The position numbers and the translations under genes were made by a program. Shown here piece after piece: positions 1 through 8,609 of a DNA stretch of 29,756 bases. The notes below the pieces were generated by a model. It made no database searches. It saw only the letters and a program-made list of their open reading frames with translations, and was not told the origin of the DNA. Every line of letters starts with the position of its first letter. The first letter of the stretch is position 1. The DNA is from Entrophospora sp. SA101 (Eukaryota; Glomeromycota; Glomeromycetes; Entrophosporales; Entrophosporaceae), in NCBI GenBank assembly GCA_958430865.1, contig CAUDNR010000957.1, forward strand, positions 73,423-103,178, read 5' to 3'.

Positions 1-80
<80 letters not shown>
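1..80. repeat. (AGT)n microsatellite
   Basis: About 26 uninterrupted AGT units at the window edge, followed by a short imperfect continuation to about position 96. The array is cut by the window start, so its full length is unknown. Confidence 0.98.
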
Positions 81-103
81 GTGTAGTAGTAGTAGAAGGT
101 GTA

Positions 104-553
104 TGGTTGGCTCGGTCTAAAGACCTCCTATTTCTGCGCCACGTGGCCAAATTTCAAAAATAGCAATTCTGTAATTTGTTCAAAAATGCAATAAAAATTT
201 TTGAAAATAGGACTTCACGTGATTTTGGGTTTAAAAATTTATTTCGTACTGCCAAATTTAGATATGATGGTCGTGTATTAGTCTAAATTTAGAAATGATT
301 TTTGTAGTTCGGTCTAAATTTAGTAATGATCCTAGTGGCCAAATTTCTCGTGAACATAGTAAAGTACATGTTCTAAAAAAGAATAGAACTCTACAACAAA
401 TGATTTTTTTGAGAATATCTCATTATTACATTAAAACTAAAGACCTATTCTATCAACTAATAACGTTATTTTTTTAAAAGATAGGACAGAAAGTGACTTC
501 TATACTTTTAAAATTTATGCAAAACTTAGGAGGTCTTTAGACCGAGCCAACTA
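104..553. mobile_element. MITE with 27-bp terminal inverted repeats, TA target duplication
   Basis: Positions 104-130 are the inverted complement of 527-553 with one mismatch (second base); the shared core begins TTGGCTCGGTCTAAAG. A TA dinucleotide lies immediately outside each end (102-103 and 554-555), the target duplication typical of Tc1/mariner-like elements. The 450-bp interior holds no convincing coding frame, only short internal repeats (GTCTAAATTTAG at 281 and 312; GGCCAAATTTC near 146 and 337). It is best read as a non-autonomous miniature element. The superfamily is inferred from the TA duplication only. Confidence 0.85.
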
Positions 554-578
554 TAGGATGGAACCCATATGTCAGTGC

Positions 579-1860
579 AGCATGGTGGACATTCATTTGT
601 TCCACAAAATCATAAAATGTTACACAGAAAAATTCATTTAATTTTGTTGAAATGCATACAACGTGTTTTTTAAAGATTGATCAAGATTTAAATCCCCTTT
701 TAAAATTAATTCTTCAGACCCCTCCAAATTAATATTATCTTCATTACCTATAGTATTTTCATCCTCCTCTTCATCTTCTTCATCTAATATGGATGTGTTT
801 GTCTAAACTTTCTAATCTATTATTATATAAATTTCCTAAATACTCAATGCCATTCAATAAATAATCAAGACAATGTTGACATTTAAACTGTAGATTTTGA
901 AGACATTGATAATGATATTCATGGCCACAAATTAATATGCAATTATCAATACCTGATGTAGATGTACCAGTATTTGACATATATAGAGCTATTTGATTTT
1001 TGACTGAACTGACATGCTTTTTCTAAGGCTAGCTATTTGGTAACAGAGAACCATTACTTTTCTTTTTAGGCTTATTTCTGTAAGGTAATTTTTTGAAGAA
1101 GGGTTCATGCTTTGATATAGCATATCAAAAAAGCCTTTTAACAAAGGATCTCTTTCTTCAATCATTTTTACAAATTCCTCAGGATCATTAATAATTACAT
1201 TTTTCTCACAATGTTGATACTTGTATAAAACAGAAGAAAGTCTTTTTATTTGGTCGTTAAAAAATCAGAAAATTGAATGCCATCTAAAAATTAATTTATT
1301 TAATTTAATATATGTACCTTTAATATGTTGATTTGATGGTCTAGTAATCTTTTCTAATTCTGCTTTTAATTCTATAATTTGATTTTGTAAACTAGTATTT
1401 GCTTCTACTTCCATTTCAATTGGTTTTCTTATTTTATATGGTGCATCTTCAGATTTTTTTTTTATATCTATTATGTCTATCATATGCTATATGAGAATTA
1501 TAGCATTTAGAACATATTCTTTCACCTATATTTAATTAATAACCTACTAGTTCAGCTTTTTCTTTTCCTTGTTCTGAAATATTTTGCCATTTAGAGTCAT
1601 CTTTTTCTATTTTGCAAACAGAACAAAAACCAATGGGCATTTTAGTAATGACTTGTAAATCAAGAAATAAAAATTGTTACTTCGAATGGATCCGAGTGGA
1701 TCCAGGAATATTGAAGTGAAAGAGTATACTTGTAAAATTTGAAAGGTTGTTATTTAGTGTACTTGTGCCCATCTCATAAGTGTAACCCATCGTTTATTCT
1801 AAAACAATTGAAAAATGATTGACATAATATAAATAATATAAAAGGAATGTCCACCATGCT
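579..1860. mobile_element. 1.28-kb DNA transposon remnant, 16-bp inverted ends, 9-bp target duplication
   Basis: AGCATGGTGGACATTC at 579-594 is the exact inverted complement of 1845-1860. Directly outside lie TGTCAGTGC (570-578) and TGTCAATGC (1861-1869), a 9-bp direct repeat with one mismatch, which reads as a target-site duplication. A 9-bp duplication fits Mutator-like elements; an 8-9 bp KDZ-type element is the alternative. The interior carries a broken minus-strand gene (separate entry). No transposase catalytic motif is visible. Confidence 0.7.
780..1640 (-). pseudogene. dead zinc-ribbon / RING-like gene inside the 579-1860 element
   Basis: Reading the minus strand from an ATG at 1640, the frame opens with MPIGFCSVCKIEKDD, meets a stop after KAELVGY, continues in frame through NIGERICSKCY, then shifts frame at the A-run near 1460. 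It continues as a likely helical segment (IELKAELEKITR), shifts again near 1265, and finishes with CILICGHEYHYQCLQNLQF and CQHCLDYLL (about 867-935). The two CxxC pairs look like a zinc ribbon; the C-x2-C-x-H-x3-H-x2-C-x6-C-x2-C spacing near the end resembles a RING-like finger. The style matches a repeated gene family I associate with Glomeromycotina genomes; I cannot name it. At least one stop and two or three frameshifts make it a pseudogene. Confidence 0.6.
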
Positions 1861-1869
1861 TGTCAATGC

Positions 1870-2490
1870 TCTTATACTTTGAACAATAATACAATCCCAT
1901 TGTTAATTGGTAGATCTGTTTTTTTGAAAAAAACAAATATTAATATGATTTTATATACAATAAGTTATTCGTAGTAATATTATTCATTATCTACTACTAT
2001 TAAATATGTTATGCTTCCCCATTATCTGTTTTTTGAAGTTACGCATTTTCTTTTAGTTAATGAATAGATGAATGAAAGAGTGAGTGAAATAAAATTAACC
2101 AACATTTCTTAAAGATCCATATGCTGTTTGCTCATAAGTCAACTGTTATTAATTATACTGTCTTTGATTAGCACCTATTTTTTAATGATACTTTATGTGA
2201 TGTATTCTGCAGAAGTCTGAAATCTTCAAAAACATTTACCAAATAAAATAATTTCTTTTTGTAGTCCTTTTATACAGTGATGATAATAAATAGGAATAAT
2301 TGCCATTTTCTTAAGTCATGTACTAGTAGCTATAGTAGTAGTAATATAGATTATTAAATATAATTATTGTAATTTATATTATCTTGTTAAAGGAAATAAG
2401 CCTTATTTATAATTTTACAAATAGTTAAAATCCCTTAACAATAATATTAATATTAATATAGAATTTGTTGCATCAAACTGTGAATTAATA
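1870..2490. other. gene-free AT-rich stretch
   Basis: No open frame, tRNA or clear repeat is seen here. Near 2445 there is a short ATATTAATATTAATAT run only. Confidence 0.6.
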
Positions 2491-2498
2491 TTTTATAA

Positions 2499-2757
2499 AA
2501 CGAATAAAATGAATGAACCGAATAAAACGATTAAAACGATTAAAACGAATAAAACGATTAAACCGAATAAAACGAATAAAACGAGTAAAACGAATAAAAC
2601 GAATAAAACGAATAAAACCGAATAAAACCAGTAAAACGAATAAACCGAATAAACCGAATAATTCGAATAAAACGAATAAAACGAATAAAACGAATAAAAC
2701 GAATAAAACGAATAAAACGAATAAAATGGACAATTCGATAAAACTAAACGAATAATT
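2499..2757. repeat. 9-bp minisatellite (AACGAATAA)n
   Basis: About 28 tandem copies of a 9-bp unit, AACGAATAA with variants (gattaaaac, gagtaaaac, ccgaataaa). The 3' half (2670-2730) is almost perfectly homogeneous, the 5' half more diverged. Because the unit is a multiple of three, several frames stay open on both strands: (NKT)n/(IKR)n on plus and (VLF)n on minus. These are by-products of the repeat, with no sign of a real gene around them. Confidence 0.93.
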
Positions 2758-3172
2758 CAAATGAAGAATTTGTATTAATATTATTAAAAATGTGCAACTG
2801 GAAAATGGCCTATTTCCAAAAATTTTTATTGGACATTCTAAAATTTATCAATTTTATAATAGGATACCTTGTTTGACGCTAATACCCTTGTTGTGTAATT
2901 TAATCAAATAAATCATTAGTTCAGTCATCTACATTCATTTATCAGTCAGAAGTGAAATTGGATTGTCAATTCTTTAGATGCAAAAAGAATAATTTCATTA
3001 TTTGTATTTTAAATTCAAGTATGTTTTAAGGTTATATAAAGTAAATTGCAAAATCAAGAAAATAAGTATATTTTGAGAATCATTAAAATTCAGAGGTATA
3101 TATTTTAAGTATATAATTAGGATATTTCTATTACTGTAAAAAATAAGAATATTTTAATTGTAAAATAAGTAC

Positions 3173-3260
3173 AGTCAGACTCTCTATAATCATATAGTCG
3201 GGCCAGTGATTATAGCTAAGATCCCTCCTAATATAGTCACAACGAATTTAGGTGGACAGT
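3173..3260. mobile_element. lone pogo/Tigger-like terminal repeat
   Basis: CAGTCAGACTCTCTATAAT begins right after a TA dinucleotide and is followed by two further TATAATCA/GATTATAG-type subrepeats. This start is typical of pogo-like (Tc1/mariner) terminal repeats. I found no matching opposite end nearby; TATGACTGTA at 3278-3287 is too short a match to count. Read as a solo or truncated end. Confidence 0.4.
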
Positions 3261-3597
3261 CCCGCACATTTGTTATGACTGTAGGATTTTGTGCGCAGTC
3301 ATTCAACTTTTTTCTATTTTTAAATTGAGTTTCACAACATAAAAAAGATCATGATTGATTTGCCACAACTATGCTAGCATCTCTATTCTCTTCAACTACT
3401 GAAAATTTAGGAGCTTGGTTATCAGCCTTAATCTAACACCATCAAGGAATGCTCCTCTTTTCTCTTGATGGAATTATATGTTTTGTCTTTTTTGATCTAA
3501 ATTTCAATGTATAATTATTCGATATGCTGCTACATGTATTAGATTAGAGTCATCCCATTGACTTGAGCACTGTGATTCATTAATATTTGTTAAGGAC

Positions 3598-3841
3598 TAA
3601 GGTTTCCGGTCCAAACTGTTTTATCAAAGCCCAAACTAGTTTGGGCAATTTGGGCTTCTCAGTATTTTTTATAACATGAACATTAAAAAACTACATATTT
3701 TAACTTAAACAACTTTAAAGTAATTTCGCCCAATTTCGGCTAATAACAAAAAATATTTTGGGCTTATAAAAAAGTTATTTTTGCCCAAAGTGTTTCGGCA
3801 ATTTCAGCTACTAATTGAAAGAGTTTCGGCCGGAAACCTTA
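3598..3841. mobile_element. hAT-like MITE, 244 bp, perfect 8-bp target duplication
   Basis: The element starts TAAGGTTTCCGG and ends CCGGAAACCTTA, with the inverted match continuing imperfectly for about 28 bp. TTAAGGAC flanks it exactly on both sides (3590-3597 and 3842-3849). An 8-bp duplication points to the hAT superfamily. The interior is non-coding and has short self-complementary pieces built on TTTGGGC/GCCCAAA. Confidence 0.85.
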
Positions 3842-4148
3842 TTAAGGACAACCAACACCAGTTTGTGAGCTCTTGAGTGAATTCATCCCAGGATTGTCTA
3901 CATCTTCTTACATTTGTACAAGAAGTTGGCTGTGATGATGAGTCACAGTCAACAGAGGAAGATTACACATAATTTTAAAATTAATAAAAAGCAATTGAAG
4001 TAAAAGAATTTAATTTTATTTATTTTTTTTGTAATAAATAAAAACCAGTTTACTATTGTTAAATGCGCAGCGAGTTTTATTTCTTGGCTTGGGAAACAAT
4101 GTCACTGTTTAATCCCATATAAAAATTATGATATATTTAAACAATTTC

Positions 4149-4378
4149 GGTGAAACCAGCATAGTGGAAATTTGAAATGTTACATCAATTTTTTATATTG
4201 TGCGATGTAACCTTACAATACACGGCAAACATTCTGGCAATAAAAAGTAAGTGATAAATTGGATTTGAATTTGATCTCCAATTTAGAGGTAACAACTATA
4301 TACTGGTAAAGTTTCAGGAGCAACGGGTTCTATATAACATTTCGTGTAATAACAAACTTCCACTATGCTGGTGAGACC
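4149..4378. mobile_element. 230-bp inverted-repeat element (MITE-like)
   Basis: Positions 4149-4174 and 4353-4378 are inverted complements over 26 bp with four mismatches; the perfect core is ACCAGCATAGTGGAA. No open frame inside. I could not define a target duplication, so the true outer ends and the superfamily remain open. Confidence 0.65.
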
Positions 4379-5129
4379 TTTTTTCAGAAAACCCCTACTC
4401 CTACTTTCTACTATATAATTGTTTATATAAAAATATATATGGGGCCAGGTGTTTTTTTATTTTACTCAATAATACAAGAATTATATAATTGGTGAAAAAA
4501 TTGGGCCCCCGTTTGCATAGTAGAAAAATGAGATTTCTTAAAAAAACACGTGTAACCAAATTTATGGGTGGATTTTTTAACTGTAGATTTCGTCGTATAT
4601 ATATATATATATGCACAAAGTAGTACACAATTGAAATTTAGAAAATAACTTTTCTTGGCAAGTAACATTTTTATTTAAAGTTTTGGGGAAGATAAATATG
4701 GCAATTAGCAATTTAGCTTGCATATATGTATATTAATATATCATGATTATCATCAGGTGATCATCTAATTAATTATTACTTTAATTGGTTAAGAATAAAT
4801 AGTTTGTTGATTTGTTTATATTAGGAAAAATAAAAATCGAGATTTTAACTGTTATCAATATCCATATTAATTTATCACGCACACACATGCCTATAAAAAT
4901 TTTATACCAGTAGTCGTTCATTTCATAATTTCTTAGAAATTTGTGTTTTCCAAAATCATTCTCGGCAAATTTAAATCGGATGATTGTTGATTCCTTCATG
5001 GCATGAATGAACGAATGAACGAACACATCCATCATACATAATTCTCATCATAAATCTTCACGTTATTATTATTATATTGTATAATCGATACGAGATAAAT
5101 TTTTATTGCTCTCCCCCTCAACACATAAA

Positions 5130-5171
5130 ATCGTATGACTTTAACCGTATGACTTAAATCGTATGACTTAT
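5130..5171. repeat. three tandem 14-bp units, CGTATGACTTAAAT
   Basis: CGTATGACTT recurs at 5132, 5146 and 5160 with exact 14-bp spacing. It is about 1 kb upstream of the copper radical oxidase gene. Three copies could be a minisatellite or a cluster of binding sites; the sequence does not decide. Confidence 0.85.
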
Positions 5172-5991
5172 ATTTCTAAAAAAAAATTGAATGAATAAAG
5201 AAGACTTTATGTAACGAGAGTGGTAATATATAAATAAACAAAACAAATTGATTCTATAAATAGTAATAATTAATTTAAATAAACAAATATCCGATTGAAC
5301 ATTTATTTAAGATTATCATATTAATATTTAAATGCAAAAACTTTTAGTATAACTTTTTAACAAAATAAACTTTTTTAATTATTCTTATATGCATAACAAT
5401 AATAATACACGACAATAATAAAAAATAAACAAATAAATTTATAGCATAAATAATAAATCTTCTTCGTTGGCATAACATATCAAAAAATAAATAAATACTT
5501 GCAAAACGCAACTTTGAACTTTTTTTTTTCAAAAAAAAGAAAAAAAGATTCTAATGATCGCAAAATAATTTATTATTTTTTTTATTAAATATATTAATAT
5601 TAAAATATTATTAATTATTAAATATTTAAATATTAAATATTAAATATTAAATATCAATTATTAAATATTAAATATTTTATCATTAATTATTTATCATAAA
5701 AATCTTTTTTTCTTTTTTTTTAAATTTCTCTTTAACGTCAAAATATTTGTAATTTTTATTATTTTTTAAAAAAGGAACAATAATTAATTAATTTTTGCCA
5801 AGGTAAAGTAAATATTATATGTACGTTTCATAATATTCATAATAAATAATTTTTATATATATTATATATTTGGTAAGTATATATACGTATATATATATAT
5901 ATATAATACACACATCCTAATATTAAAAACATTCTCTTAACAATTCACATTCGTTTTTATTTATAAAGCCTTTATTCCCCGAGAATAGAAT

Positions 5992-6075
5992 TTTTTTTCT
6001 TTCTTTCTTGCCTTTCTTGCCTTTCTTCGTACTTCCCTTTCTCGTATTTCATTTCTCCAATCTATTTTTTTTTTA
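5992..6075 (+). promoter_or_regulatory. pyrimidine-rich tract upstream of the oxidase gene
   Basis: A run of TTTCTTTCTTGCC-type sequence with hardly any purines, ending about 80 bp before the start codon at 6158. CT-rich tracts at this distance are common in fungal core promoters, close to or downstream of transcription start. The role is inferred from position and composition. Confidence 0.35.
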
Positions 6076-6157
6076 TCTTATAAATAATAATAAATATTTT
6101 ATTTTTTCTAGAAAAAAAAAATTACAAAATATTATATAAATATTATTACAAAAAAAT

Positions 6158-8609
6158 ATGAAAACTATGGGAAGCTGGATTTCAGAAAGCTCAAAAAATA
6201 TAAAAATAATAATGAAAACAACTACAAAATCGTCATTATCATATTCAATCATATCTATAATAATAATAATATCGTTAATGTCAAACGTTTCAATAAGTTC
6301 TGCTGCTCCTTTACTAAAAGGTATTTATTATTCTTATTGTATGCAAAGTAGAGAAGTAATTGGCTTGACTGATTTGAAATTTTCCTTTTAGAGAGAGCTG
6401 CGCAAACAAATCAAAATACTATTGATAATAGCATTAAAGGTACATGGGAGGAAGTTGGAAGGTAAAATAAATATCTATAATTATTATGAATTTTTAAAAA
6501 TATAATTTATTTTAATGAACATTATTTTGTAGAACTGGTGTATCCGCGATGCATTGTGTACTAGTTCGTCCCACTAAAATGTTAATTATCGACAAAGGTA
6601 AACAAATATAGATATAAATAGATCCGGATCTAACTAATAATAATTATGAAGCTTATTTAAATAATTTCTTTTTTTTGATTTTTCTTATTAGCTCAAAAAA
6701 ATCCAGAAGCAAAATATCCAGATGAAAGTTATGCTTATACAACCGAATATGATCTTGTAACAAATACTTTTAGGATATTGACTTTAAACACAAATACTTT
6801 TTGTTCGGCCGGCTCTTTTCTTGAAAATGGTACTTTGATAGAAACTGGTGGTGCTGAAAATACTGTATGTATTGGTATATCAATTAATCTGTTGTATGTG
6901 AAATTGAAATCTATAATCAAAATTTGGGGTGGGGTGTTTGGATATGAAATTCTGATTAATTTAACATGTGAATTGCAAATTCACATAAATTTCATTTTCA
7001 CAAATCCATAACTTAATTCATCATTACAATAATAATAATAAATAATAATTATTATTATTGTTATAATTAATAGTTCAGACATGAAGAAGGGTTTCAATCA
7101 TTAAGAATGTACAGACCATGTGATGACAATAAATGTGATTGGACTGAATACCCAAATTTTATGAATTCTCCTAGATGGTATAATACTATGGTTAGGTAAA
7201 TAATATCATTAAATATTTATCTGATTATAATCATTACTATCGCTAGTATACTAATAAATTTTTTATAAATGAATAGTTTACCTAATGGAGGATTACTTAA
7301 TTTTGGTGGTTCAAAAAGAGCGACAAAAATAAATACGCACGAATTAGAGAATCTTTCTTTTGAAACTGTACCAAAAGACGATACTCCCATTGATTATGAA
7401 GTAGAATTTCTTATTGAAACGTATGTATTATATTATATGTACATTGTATTATTCATACATAATTGTTTGTAATTAAAATTTTATCAATCAATAATTTTCA
7501 TTATCCCTCTATCTCTGTCTATTTTTATATATAGCTTTCCGTATAATTTATATCCAACTGTCACGGTACTGCCTGGTCCTAAAGAACAAACATGGTTATT
7601 TTTAGCTGCAAACAACAAAGCTGAAATATGGGATTATGTTAGTAGATCAACTGTAAAAAAATTACCTGACATACCCGGTGGTCCTCGTTACTATCCATTA
7701 ACCGGTTCAACCGCTTTGCTTCCATTGTCCTATGAAGACAATTATACATCTGCCGAATTTATAATTTGCGGTGGTGGTAGTGCTGATATTCTGGTACCGG
7801 ATTCACCGGCCGCAAATGATTGTGCAAGAGTTAATATCACAGATCCGAATCCGGTTTGGAAATTGGAACCTTTTGGTAACATGCCAAATGGTAGAATAAT
7901 GGGTGACACTATACACTTGCCTGATGGCACTTTAATGTTTATAAATGGCGCTGGTCAAGGTTATGCAGGTTGGGATAAGGGCCCATTTGACAACAGACTT
8001 CACACAGCCAGTCTTCCACAAAAAGCACCCCTAATATACGATCCGAAAGCCGACGAGGCTAACAGATGGAGAGTGCTAGCCGAAGATCCATTAGTACGTG
8101 TTTACCACTCAGTCGCAAGTTTGTTGCCAGATAGTACTATTTTTGTTGCCGGAAGCAATCCAAATCCTAGTTATTGTGACACTTGTGAATACCCAACAGA
8201 GTACCGCGTGGAAATATTTACACCGCCGTATTTATTAACTGGAGCCGATCAGGTTGAAATTAAATCAGTAGCTGGTACAAGTGATTTGAATGCCGTCCAT
8301 ATTAAAACAAGAGTTTCGTACGGTCAGGTGATAACTGTGATAGTTGAGACTGATGATGAAGAACCACAATTTACCGCTTCAATAGTACACATGGGCTTCA
8401 TTACTCATTCAACTCATATGTCATCAAGAATAATACTATTAAAGATTCAACAATTAATACGAATTGACGGTGGCTTTGCTGTTGATCTTACTATGCCACC
8501 AAATTCAAACACATTACCACCTGGTCGTCATCATTATTTATACGTGTTAAACAAAGGTATACCAGCTGTCACGGCAGTTGAAATAGATATTAGAGAAAAT
8601 AATGTTTGA
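6158..8609 (+). CDS. secreted copper radical oxidase (glyoxal/galactose oxidase type)
   Basis: Seven exons join in frame: 6158-6320, 6392-6461, 6533-6597, 6692-6864, 7074-7195, 7277-7420, 7535-8609, giving 603 residues with all introns GT-AG. A hydrophobic stretch (about 28-50, SIISIIIIISL) followed by SSAAP looks like a signal peptide. It lies unusually far in, so Met19 may be the real start. The order is a glyoxal-oxidase N-terminal beta-propeller, then a DUF1929 C-terminal domain. All expected copper ligands and radical residues are visible: Cys137 (NTFCSAG) and Tyr193 (RWYNT), which would form the Cys-Tyr cofactor, Tyr436-His437 (RVYHSV) and His537 (GFITHSTHM). Members of the family oxidise aldehydes or primary alcohols with O2 to give H2O2 outside the cell. 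The substrate cannot be told from sequence. Length is normal for the family and the gene looks intact. Confidence 0.93.

Larger units (their letters stand above)
4379..6157. other. gene-free AT-rich intergenic stretch
   Basis: No gene is supported. It contains an (AT)n run near 4592-4612, a triplicated 14-bp unit (5130-5171, separate entry), a very AT-rich block built on TATTAAA heptamers near 5620-5680, an (AT)n run near 5888-5905 and a pyrimidine-rich tract just upstream of the oxidase gene. Minus-strand frames of 60-84 codons here show only low-complexity sequence. Confidence 0.6.

Noticed and set aside
2485..2760. Leu/Phe-rich minus-strand frame and KR/NKT plus-strand frame
   Set aside because: Both are translations of the 9-bp minisatellite.
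4781..5035. 84-codon minus-strand frame
   Set aside because: No family features; its start lies in a GAATGAAC simple repeat.
7742..7930. 62-codon antisense frame in the oxidase gene
   Set aside because: Shadow of the intact oxidase exon 7.
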